Below are positions 46,193 to 56,360 of a stretch of DNA of 64,000 bases, piece by piece (within the stretch, counting starts at the first letter, position 1; the number at the start of each line of letters is the position of its first letter). Origin of the DNA: Nyssa sinensis (Eukaryota; Streptophyta; Magnoliopsida; Cornales; Nyssaceae); NCBI GenBank assembly GCA_008638375.1, contig CM018035.1, positions 21,806,307-21,870,306 of the forward strand, in the 5' to 3' direction. Both the position numbers and the translations under genes were made by a program. The notes under the pieces are model-generated. The model was not told where the DNA came from. It ran no database searches and saw only the letters and a program-made list of their open reading frames with translations.

Positions 46193-47985
46193 GCATTGTG
46201 AGAGCAGGTGCCAGAAGAGGAGTCGAACAAGCCCAACTTTTAAAATCCGCTCCCTCAAGGTGGGTGGGGAAGGGCTTTTTTTCGAATTGGCGGTGTAATG
46301 AATGCACAAAGGATGCCAACTTGTTTTAGGCTAAATAACAAATAAATCTGATACAACCCATGAAGAATACATGTAAAAAAGAATAGTAAAGAAAATTGAA
46401 ATTACAATGCTTTGGTCCTATTTACATTTTAAATCTTTTGACATGGGTTAAAATAAGGTAAAGCAAAACTAGTTTACAATGAACTAAAGAATTCTGAATC
46501 CGCGAGCTAAGGTATAAGATGGGAAGGGGTTAGACACTCATTTCGCCCAGTCCGAATGGACTAGCCTCAAGTGTTCATCCATAAGGCTTATATTCCATCA
46601 CATAAACAAGAGAAATGGTGAGTATTCAGAGATAATGATAATAATTACATGAACAAATAAAGTAAACGACATACGTAAAGTAAATAAATCAAAAGGAGTA
46701 GAAGTAGAAATTGACATGAATAAAAACTAAGAAAAAGACATAAAGAAAATAAGATTAAAGTAAAAGAGTATACTCGGCCCATGAGGCATCCTATATATCC
46801 ATTCAGATAATGGAATCAAAGCCATCGTACTTTTATAATTCAATTTATTCTATAAAGAGTGTTAGGATGAATTGAATTAGAAAAAGGAGAAAATAGTGGG
46901 ACTTTAGGGAGTGTACCTGATTGGTTGTGTTGAACCAGACAAGTCTTGAGCTTGAACTCTTTAGATTGGATCTTCAATGGTGTAAAACTGATTTTTCAAT
47001 GGATTAGAACTATGGCTTTTGTAGAATAAGGCTTCAAATAATACGAAAGAAGAAATATGGGAGGGAGAAAAGATGAACTATTGCAGCAACACCTGGTTTT
47101 TTATTCTTTTTGTCCTTGATTATGGTGGCATGGGGGTTTTATTTATAGGAAAAAAGTAAGAAGGTTTGATCCAATGACTCACAATGAATCCTATGGATGA
47201 ATGACTAAGATTAATGTCTAATGTGCGAGCAATTTAGATTAGGAAGTTATTTGGTGCACAAATCTAGGGAAAAATCCCTTAGAAGAAGGAATGGAGGAAA
47301 ATTGGCAAGTATTTGGTGCACAATTCTAGGCAAATCCTTTAGGATAAGGAAGGAAGGGTAAAATGCAAGTATTTGGTGGACAAGCCTATATCTACTATAT
47401 TGCCCCTAATTCGGCAGAGAATTTAGGGACAAAGGAATTATAACAATGCCACTAAGGTATAAAAAAGTCAAAATTGTCTCTAAGGGTTAAAATTATAAAG
47501 TTAACCCTATGTGGGAAAAATGGCATGGAAATTACATGTATGTCAATGAATGACCAAAATGACCTATATGGCATAAGAATATTCTATAATTACCAAAGTG
47601 CCCTTCAAAGGGCAAAATGACACCAATATTATAGAAATACCTTTAGAAGGTGGGAAACTTCTAGTATTTACCAAACAACCCCTAAAGGGTAAAGAAACAC
47701 TAGAAATTACTAAAATGCTCTAAATGGGCATGACCAAGATGCCAAAAATGTTCTCAGACAAAAATGCCCTTTATAGATAAAATGATCGAAATGTCAAAAA
47801 TGCCTTCTATGGAAAAAATGAAGGAAATGCCCTCTATGGGCGAAATGACCAAAATGTCAAATATTCTCTATGGAAAAAATGACGAAAATGCCATTTATAG
47901 GTGAAATGACCAAAATGCCCTCCATGGACAAAATGATCGAAATATTGAAAATGCCCTCTATGGAAAAAATGGCCAAAATGAGGTA
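46193..47985 (-). mobile_element. Inverted family B LTR plus leader
   Basis: Reverse complement of the family B right part. The LTR end TGTTTTAGGC is at 46322, and reading leftwards on the minus strand a PBS-like TTGGCATCC and leader continue to about 46193. The block 'gttcattgta(a/g)a(c/t)ta' near 46475 and 'gaacacttgag' near 46580 match 63198 and 63090 and the forward arm. The arms have clearly diverged. Confidence 0.8.
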
Positions 47986-48745
47986 TGTTGGTCATTTTGA
48001 CCTTTAAGAGTATTTTGGTCATTTTGTACTTGAAGTGCATTTTGGTCATTTGGCATATTGCGACCCCTAAGGGTACTTTAGTCATTTTGTACATTTTGAC
48101 CCCAAGGGTATTTTGGTCATTTCGTCATCTTTGACCTTCAATGATATTTTGGTAATTTCTAGCATTTTCTACCTTTTTGATAGCATTTTTGCCCTTTAGA
48201 GGGCATTATGGTAATTTTGGCACAATCTTAGCCCTAATAGGTCATTTTAGTCATTTGAGGGAATTTATGTAATTTTCTTGTCATGTTACTCCTTTGGGGG
48301 TAATTTAGTAATTTCAGCCTTTGGGGACAATTTGGGCACCTTTTTTGTGCCATAGGAGCGATTTGGTCATTTTCATATCTCAGAACCCTCCACCAAATTA
48401 GGGACAATTTGGTAATTATGAATGACAATTGTACCATTATTATTTCTTAGAAAGTTACATTTCTTGCTTATTGCGAATTGCCTTTATTGTTCCTTGGAAG
48501 TTGCCTTACTTGAACATTAAGACTTATCAGTATCATTTTTAAGAGTTTCCATTATAGTTCTTTGGACGTTGCTTTTCTTATTTATTAAGGCTTACCATTC
48601 TTGTTATTCAGGGTTTAAACTAAGCCTTCCATCTATGAGATTGATTATGGATCATTGGATCAAACCTTCATAATTTTCCTATAACCCTTGGCCACCAAGA
48701 AGGGGACCTCAAATCCAAGAGTCAGAAGGCTGCTATAATAGCGCG

Positions 48746-48750
<5 letters not shown>

Positions 48751-48809
<59 letters not shown>
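48751..48809. repeat. (AC)n(TC)n compound microsatellite
   Basis: An uninterrupted AC run changes into an uninterrupted TC run near 48776. Confidence 0.97.
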
Positions 48810-48812
<3 letters not shown>

Positions 48813-49669
48813 ATTTTTGAGACCTTGCCCCATGAAAGCTGAAGCTTTGTCTTATACAAGACAAAAATTTGCCCCACATAAATCAGAGTATCGTACAAGT
48901 GACGATTAAAAGTCAAGGAGTTCAGACCGCAGTGCTAACTGATTCATCACACGTAATCTGGTACACTCCTTAAACCCTCACTCCCTTGCCTAATTCATTT
49001 TATTCTATCACTCTTGATAGAAGCGGTTGAATTAGAGAATTACGTTAGCTCTAATTCCGTTATCTAAACGGATACGTAGGAAGCCTTCAGGCCCGAGTTT
49101 GATCATCCCTTTCTTGTTTTATTACTTTATTTTTGTCTTTTCTTTCTTTTATTTTTATTGCCAGATTCACCACCTTCTATCACTTTTGATAGGAATGGGT
49201 GATGGGTGTTTATTAGCCTGGTTCCTCACCTTTTTTTCTCATTGACAAGAGTGTATGATAGTCTGTCGACTTCTATCACTATTAATAGGAACATGCGATG
49301 GGTAGCTTCAAGCTTTCTTTCATTATGTCATTTATCTCGCTTTATTCATCATAAAATTGCCATTTTCTTCTTTATTCATTCTCTTTATTTATTTTGTAAA
49401 AAGCTTTGTGTACGAACACTTGAGACCGGTCTATTCGGACCAACGTGGGGTAGGTGCCTAATGCCTTCCCATCCTATACTTTAGCTCATTGACTTAAGAT
49501 TTTCCAAATTTGTAATAGATTAGTTTGCTTTGATTTATGACCCATGTCAAACGGTCTAGAATGTACCTAGGACCAAAATTGAATTCTTAATTTTATTTGC
49601 AATTTTCTTTTTATATATATTTTCCATAGGTTGCAACCATGTTTGTTTGTTTATTTGCCTAAAACAAGC

Positions 49670-49680
49670 TGGCAACTCCC
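49670..49680 (+). other. PBS-like site after the family B LTR
   Basis: TGGCAACTCCC lies 3 bases after the LTR end. Many plant Ty3/gypsy elements of the Tat group have a TGGCGACTC-type PBS at this position; the copy here has a change. The B2 equivalent at about 63354 is TGATGACTC. Confidence 0.5.
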
Positions 49681-49764
49681 TTTTTCCTTGCATATGCACA
49701 TTTAGGGCGTTCCTTCGTACCTTCAAGGAAGGGATAACCAGGTTTTCTGGCGCGGACATTCATT

Positions 49765-50239
49765 ACTAGCTTGTATATTTTGAATAATTGACTTGTACCC
49801 TATAGAACCAATCTAGTAGACTAGTTTATAGACCTTGCTCAATTATGTATTTTATAATATTTTCACACAAGATAATAAACCAAGCTCTATGTTGCACTCG
49901 ATTGTGGACAATTCGATCTTGGGTTGTTTAATATATGAGTCGAGCTTGAGTTATAAATAGAGGCTTATTTATTAAGCAAGCTAAGTCGAGTCGGATTGAG
50001 ACTCGACTCGACAAGTTTGCAAATTGGTTTGGTATGCTCATTTGACTTGTTTGACTTAATAGGCTCGTTCAAATTGTATACGTGGGGGGGGGTATAAATA
50101 CTCTATTTCATGTAGTATATTGTGTTCCTTTTGTGAGGAAAAAACTTTTCGATTTCTCATGTTGGTTAATCTGATTCCAAAACATTAGTCTATGTAGGTG
50201 TGTCAAGTGAGAACTCATGATACATCCATTCGAGCCTTA
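49765..50239. other. Unassigned spacer with a 'ctcgagtcgag'-type stretch
   Basis: Repeated 'gactcgactcg' and 'gtcgagc' phrases at about 49940-50010, a type often seen in plant repeats. No gene or boundary found. Confidence 0.4.
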
Positions 50240-50539
50240 AGGCCCATTTGGGGGTGCGTTTTGCCCCCCACGTTTGCCATTTTGATGCTAAAATCATGGT
50301 TTGTTTTCTTTAACATGATGTTTGGTTGAGCGTCTAGAAAATTACATTTGTAATGGGCCCACCTGGAATGTTATATTTTCACGGCTCAACAAAAGTAGTG
50401 TGGAGTAGCTTTCAGCTTAACTTTTACGCTTTTTCCTATCCTAACCTTCTCAGTTGTTAAATTGAAATCACAACTTTTATACTCTGTGTACTTACATTGT
50501 AAAAGTGTTAGGAAAGCCATATATATATATAAATGTGTA

Positions 50540-50571
<32 letters not shown>

Positions 50572-50802
50572 ATGTATAATATATTTAACTTATTTGTAAT
50601 TTATAATATATGAAATATATAATATTTAATTTATTTATAAAAATAACTGTAAAATTTATTTAATTTATTTGTAATGTAAAAAGGGATATTTACACCTCAT
50701 AATCACTTCGGAATAATATTTACCAAACTCCAATTTTTGATCCTCATCAGCACTTCTACTCATCAACACTTCTCATAATCTGAATCAACCCCAAACTGGC
50801 AC
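50240..50802. mobile_element. Harbinger-like MITE (563 bp)
   Basis: Terminal repeats AGGCCCATTTGGGG and CCCCAAACTGGCAC, with TTA on both sides (50237-50239 and 50803-50805). The TIR and TWA duplication fit PIF/Harbinger. The centre is a TA/AT-rich stretch near 50519-50680 including (TA)n. Non-coding. Confidence 0.7.
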
Positions 50803-51116
50803 TTAATGTGGTTGAAGATTGAAGATGTAAAGATTTCAATTGACCAATAAATCTCTTGTGTTTAGGAATGGTAAGTGGAACTAGATACCTTTATCATATT
50901 AGGAGGTTAGACACACACTTTATGTGTTTATGTTCATGCATTTACGCATACACGTTATACATTTAGCATCACTTTGCTTAGTGTGGGCTCCAAGTTTGTG
51001 GCCTAATTTTCGAAAGCCCGAATTGACGAAGAAGGCGAATAAGGTAATAAAATGATGTCACTCTAAGACCGACTATGCACACACATGACTACACGATGCA
51101 TGCTCATCAGTTTGAC
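50803..51116. other. Unassigned spacer
   Basis: No gene, repeat or boundary recognised. Confidence 0.5.
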
Positions 51117-51398
51117 TCACCAAAATCTTTCGCGAGAGCTAATGCTTAGGTCAGTAGGGAAAAATTGTGGACTTTTCAGAAGTGCCAATTTGTCCTTGAG
51201 CCACATCATTAGCAGCAAGGAGGTACCACTAAATTCATGGATTAAACCATTGTGTACCATGTCCAATCCATTCAAGGTGTCAGCCAAAATAAGGCCCATA
51301 ATGTTCCTTTCTTTGCCAAGATTATCAACAACCCCAATCAAGTGAGCATCAACCTTGGTCGGGTCAATCAACAATAAGAAATGAGGAATCATGCACAA
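51117..51398 (-). pseudogene. Fragment resembling a plant mobile-domain-type (DUF7745-like) protein
   Basis: A minus-strand frame of 93 codons contains LIGVVDNLGKERNIMGLILADT followed by a GTSLLLMMWLKDKLALL segment. The pattern of a helix with 'LADT' followed by a 'G..LLL..WL.(D/E)..' helix recalls transposon-associated DUF7745/plant mobile domain proteins. The fit is from memory and partial. Neither a start region nor the remainder could be found, so this is at best a fragment. It is on the same strand as the mobile-domain pseudogene at 51900-53812. Confidence 0.35.
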
Positions 51399-51579
51399 AG
51401 TTAAATCAACTAGCCTAGTGTGACTTGGTCCTTAAAGTAATTCATGATAGGCAAAAGAGAAAAGCTCTCACCTTGCACCAACAACCTCGCTATCCAAACC
51501 AAAGAAAAGTGAGAAAAGTACATGATAAGAGGTCTAAGGCTTTCTTTATAATCACAAAACCCGTAATTCTGTCTCTATG

Positions 51580-51880
51580 TTGATGTAGGAATTTAAATTT
51601 TGGAAAAAAAATGCTACTGTTACCAAGATTAGGTGAAAACTGCACATGGTACCGATCCACACATATTTAGTGTCGATCAGCACTGGCACTTCAGAAATAA
51701 CCCCCCTCTGTGTGCCAATCGGCACATAGAGTCTTCTTGGGCTATTTTGCCCTATTTTGCATTTTTGTGATTTTTTAGGTGCACCAAGTGTCAAAATCAC
51801 TCATTTTCGATCAAAAGTAGGATATTTTTGTTAGGAAAAGTTACACATGTATCCTAAAAATTTGTACAAAAATAGAAAAG
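51580..51880 (-). repeat. Flanking repeat, left copy, with a GTGCCAATCGGCAC-type palindrome
   Basis: Contains TGTGCCAATCGGCACA at 51711-51726 and 'gtcgatcagcac' about 40 bases earlier. The same order (gtcgatcggc, then GTGTGCCAATTGGCACAC, then 'gg(g/c)c(t/c)attttg') occurs at 54330-54700 in the same orientation. The two copies bracket the mobile-domain pseudogene and could be degenerate LTRs. Confidence 0.5.
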
Positions 51881-51899
51881 AAACATTGTTCATAAAGTT

Positions 51900-53812
51900 T
51901 AAAAGCTACAAAAATCTAACAATGCCCCACGCCGTATGCCCTCTTGTCGCCTCGATTATCTCGAAGGCACTACTTCCTACTCCGTGTCCTCGTCATCCTC
52001 GGTAGACCTGAAGCTCATCTTAGGCCTAGGGGCTTGAGTCCGAGAGCTTCTAGGCTGGTTTTTCCCTCTCATCTTCCTCTCCCATTAGGATCCCACCACC
52101 GGGCTTGATTAGAGGTTGGGTCATATGCTTAAGCCGGGATACGTTGCTTGCCTAAAAGAGCAACAAACATAAGTTAGGAAACAATATAGGCAAAACATAT
52201 TGAGGGAAAAAGGTAGGCCTTATAATGTTTACGTTAGTCCAACAAATGGCCCTCTGCCAAGACCAGACTATATCCTTTGTCACCATGTGCTTTAGGGCTG
52301 TGATGTAGACACAGGCCTCTTGGTGGATTAGTTAGCCACCTAAAAAGTCACAATGAAGTTAGCAAACTTTTCAAGTGAAAGTCTAGAGGATTAAATGATT
52401 AGGTCTTACCCCAGTCAAATTATCGGGTGGAGGAAGTCCTCAATAACGCTTATAAGTCTCATGAGCTCCTCAAAGCGGAGTGAGCCATCCTCGGTCATAA
52501 CCGACACATTGAAAGTAGAGATGGCCATAGGAATACCCATCTCAACAGCACTAGGGCGACCAATTATGGGGGGGAGGTGGTGGTCCTCCAATCAAATGAG
52601 GTGTTATTCCTTCTAGGTAAACTCCAAACTACGTGAAGAGGTTGAAGAACTGCTCCATTAGTGTGCCCTCTAACAACTCCAAAAAGAAGGCATCCTCAAG
52701 AAGACTATAAAGCTTGCGTATGTTTTTCGAAGGGGCCATTGGAAGGAAAAGAGCATTCATGTTATCCATTTGGCAAACCACCCGCTCGCCTAGATAGTAA
52801 ACCCGCTTGATGAGGGCCTCAAAAATTAGTCGCTTATAGGATACCCCTACATTCCTTTCCACCGATGGAGGGACTTTGAGTCATGGGTTCTATCGTACCA
52901 ATCAAAAATACACAATGTGAGTCTTTGTCATAGGCTAACAACAAAAATAAGACGAGTCATGAACATAGACTAACCATGCCGGCCTGGATCCGATCCAAGG
53001 CCAGTCGAAACTTGTGAATGGTATTTGGCGCCCCACTGGGCCCGCTAGTTATCCTTACTCCATCACCACATGGGAGGAAACACATCCTCCTCGAGAGCAG
53101 CCAAAGGGTATGAGAGTAGTCCCATGACCCCATAGAACCAGATCTGCACAGAAGACCAAACATAGGTCAAATGGGGCCCACAAATGGAAAAACTAACAAA
53201 ACAAGAGTTAAAGGGAAAAGCATACCTCCCAAACCACGTTGAAGCCTCTTAGTCCCTTCATTACCCCTCAGGATAGTGAGCACATCCATTGGTAGAGCAC
53301 CGCCATCGTTGCTCCACCCCTATTGAATCAGCCAAAGTTGGCCACATCATCCAACATTGCATGACACCAAAGGTGCCTCTAGTCAAATGATCTTGTGTTG
53401 CTGTGCTATGACACTCCTTATGTCGGAAGACTTCCCAAATATGTTTCACTTGGGCTACGCTGCCTGAGGGAAACTGGGGGACCCACCCCAAGAGTTTCTA
53501 TATTTTTATCGGTCGACGATGGATATTGTTATCTCATGGCACTCGCTCGCCACCCACGGGGATGCCGGTAATCATAGAGAAGTCCAATAGGGCGAGTGTC
53601 ACTTTTTTAAACCGTAGGTGGAATGTATTCTTGGTGTCCCACCATCGCTCCACCAAGGCATAAAGGACCTTTTGGTCCCTATCTGCTTGAAAAAATCGGT
53701 TGAGAAACGATGCAAAACCCACTTGGGTGATGTGGCCTTTGAACCGTAGCGGCAAGTTTGCCCACCATTCTTCAATGTTGGCTGTTGAGCCATGAGCTCG
53801 ATCTCTAATTCC
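51900..53812 (-). pseudogene. Plant mobile domain (MAIN/MAIL-like) gene remnant
   Basis: On the minus strand the order of the plant mobile domain is preserved. First comes ALVERWWDTKNTFHLRFKK then VTLALLDFSMITGIPVGGE (53680-53540). In another frame the NRGGATMAVLYQW..CSLS block and GVMKGLRGFNVVWE follow (53330-53230). Next is IWFYGVMGLLSYPLAAL with EEDVFPPMW (53144-53060), then VYYLGERVV (52800-52770), and last an acidic tail, STEDDEDTE (near 51990). Between blocks lie intron-like boundaries: a GTATGC donor near 53227 with a CTGTGCAG acceptor near 53145, and GTTAGTC...GATAG at about 52972-52888. Several in-frame stops and shifts make it a pseudogene. Such genes occur both as host genes and in transposons. 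Confidence 0.8.
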
Positions 53813-54329
53813 TCCTATAAAAGAAATGATTAGGATGTTATTAGGAATTTACGAGCATGCCAAAACTGAAGCAAAAATGCAAGAAACCTCTAAAATGACA
53901 AAGAGATGCCATTGAGGCATTTTGTCAATTGCGTGGAGTGCACTATCCAAAGTGGCGCATGGGTGAAGTGTCCATGCATGGAAAACTTTCCATTTATATG
54001 AAAAATCTCCCACAAAACTCCACCCAACAAAAATGTTGGAACCAAAACAATAAAAAGAAAACACAAGAAATTCATACATCTCTGTTGTGGTAACGGTGAG
54101 ACAAGTGTTGGGTCGGCTCACGAACTAAGCTCGTATCATTCTGAGCACTCTAAAGTTCCTTTTAGTGCTAAGTAGTCCCAAACACTGGCCTGGGTGCCAC
54201 AAAATCTCAATCAAAGTTGAACACAATGTCCGAATCATCAAAACTCTCACTTTCCATTTCCTTGAAAAACTCTAAATCTTCTTGCAAAAATCATGTTGTT
54301 TGAACTTCTCGAAGTTCTATCTAACTCCA
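53813..54329. other. Region upstream of the mobile-domain pseudogene
   Basis: A 90-codon minus-strand frame (53849-54121) has no recognised domain. It may hold decayed 5' sequence of the gene or leader of the element. Confidence 0.4.
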
Positions 54330-54700
54330 AAAGCTTCAATCTGGGTCCCTACAAAATTTTTCACAATTTGGGTAAGGATAAGTAAAGAATAAATCAAGAA
54401 AAGCTTGAAGGAAAATAAAAAAATTGCAACATTTAAAAGTTGGTTGCACCCAGGCTCCCAATGTCGATCGGCTCTCACGGGGGCTGGTCCGCACAAATAA
54501 GGTAGAAATCCCCTCCTTGTGTGCCAATTGGCACACAATGGCTGGGTGGGGTTTTTTTGGCCCATTTTGGGTATTTGTTTAGCCTATTTTCGACCCATTT
54601 TTGATATTTTTAATCTACAATTGCCAAAATTTCTTTACAAATTTATCATGGTTCAATTCCAATCACAAAACTAAAGTGGGCATATGCTTGGTTTTATCCA
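54330..54700 (-). repeat. Flanking repeat, right copy, with an 18-bp palindrome
   Basis: GTGTGCCAATTGGCACAC at 54519-54536 is a perfect palindrome. The surroundings match 51580-51880 in order and, in reverse, 19690-19790. See the left copy. Confidence 0.55.
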
Positions 54701-54939
54701 AGTGCATACAAAGGTTCAGCCTGCTTGGGCAAAATTAGCCGATTAATCTCATTTTTCTTAGACCAATTACGTGAATGCTCCAAGAATAACATTCTCTTTT
54801 TCAAAGCCAATGAATGGCACATGAGTCCACCTTTTCCCACAAAGTCACACAAAACCCTATCCTCTCGACGGGCTTAACTTAAATCATCTTACCAATGAGA
54901 CTTACCCCGAATTGAAAAACATCATCGAATTTTGAACCT

Positions 54940-55720
54940 ACCGAGATTGCATTTCCCTCTAGGTATGTCATCTATTGCAACATCTTATAACCTATTAGGA
55001 TGAAATTCCCTTTTAGGTAAGCTATCTATCGCAATATCTTATAAACCTATTAGGATGGAATTCTCTTTTAGGTAAGTCGTCTATCGCAATATCTCATAAA
55101 ACCTATAAGGATGGAGTTCCTTTTTAGGTAAGTCAACTAACGCAATATCTCATAAACCTATCGGGATCACATTTTCCTCTAGGTAAGTCGTCTATCACTA
55201 TATCTCATAAACCTATTACGATCGCATTTCCCTCTAAGTAAGCCGTCTATCAGAATATCTTGTAAACATACTAGGATCGCATTTCCTTTTAGGTAAGACG
55301 TTTGAGGACGTAATCCATCTAGGTAAAATGTTTGAGGATATGAACCCATCTCATGAGGGCATAACATCATGAAAGATTTATTAGGATCGTATTTCCATTT
55401 AAGTGAAACGTCCAAGGACGTAACCCTATTTCGTAAGGATGTGAATTTATGAAAGATCTACTAGGATAGCTTTCCTTTCAGATGAGCTGTCTAAGGATGC
55501 AATTTTCATAAAACTTGTTAGGATAACCTTCCTTTTAGATAAGTTGTTTAAGGACACAATTTCACATAACTTGTTAGGATAACCTTCCTTTCAGATAAGT
55601 CATCTGAGGACGTAATTTTCATATAACTTATTAGGATAGCCTTCTTTTTAGATATGTCACTTGACGACGCAATTTTTATAAACCTATTTGGATAGATTTT
55701 CCTTTTAGGTGATCCTTTCA
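54940..55720. repeat. 55-bp minisatellite
   Basis: Units of the type 'cctattaggat' + 'tttcc(t/c)(t/c)ttaggtaag' + 'cgtctatcgcaatatct' start at 54991, 55046, 55102, 55157 and 55212, a spacing of 55-56 bases, with more diverged units to about 55720 in which 'aggacg(t/c)aatttt' replaces the second half. No protein is encoded. Confidence 0.93.
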
Positions 55721-56360
55721 AAGGATAACATTCCTTCTTGGTCCTTTTTCATTACTCACAAACTATGGATGGTCTGATTCACCTTAAGCTGATATGTAAC
55801 AATTTCATATAAAATGAATCCTGACCACATCAATTCCACAATCAAAGTCCTAAAATAGGCATCATTTTCTTGCATTGACGTTCACTTGTTTGCAAGCTTC
55901 GCTAATGAGGGGTTATCTGTAGACACCTCATTTTGAGACCCTTGATTGTATAGAGTTAGTTTTGCCATTTTTGGAAAGTTACAATGATATGTCCCACTTA
56001 GGAGTATTTTAGTAATTTCACGTTTCACCCATAAAGGGCATTTTGGTCATTATGCCCACCAAGGAAATTTTGGTCATTTTTTTTCGGGAATTTCGGTCAT
56101 TATGTCCACTATGGAAATTTTGGTCATTTTTCCCATCAGGGGACATTTCGGTTACTATGCCCACCAAGGGAATTTTGGTAATTTTTAGTATTTCCCTCAC
56201 CTTTAGGGGTAGTTTGGTAAATACTAGAGGTTCCCTACTTCCTAGGAGTATTTCTATAATATTTGTGTCATTTTGTCCTTTAAAGGGCACTTAGGTAATT
56301 TTAGCATATTCCTATTCCATATAGGTTACTTTGACTATTTAAGGGTATACATGTAATTTT

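Larger units (their letters stand above)
46028..49764 (+). mobile_element. Family B LTR complex with inverted second copy (B1)
   Basis: Starts TGTAGACACCTCATTTTG at 46028, as does B2 at 55919. After about 165 bases of forward LTR the sequence switches to a reversed family B copy (46193-47985) and then back to forward (47986-49666). The forward LTR ends GCCTAAAACA at 49666, followed by a PBS-like TGGCAACTCC and about 95 bases of leader. B2 and the inverted copy continue into related leader sequence at the same point. The interior of the LTR is full of short 'gg(t/c)cattttgg(t/c)' phrases. No coding region is present. Confidence 0.8.

Noticed and set aside
49765..49769. ACTAG as a target duplication for the B1 complex
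   Set aside because: ACTAG also precedes 46028, but the LTR ends at 49666 and a PBS and leader follow, so the match about 100 bases further on is probably chance.
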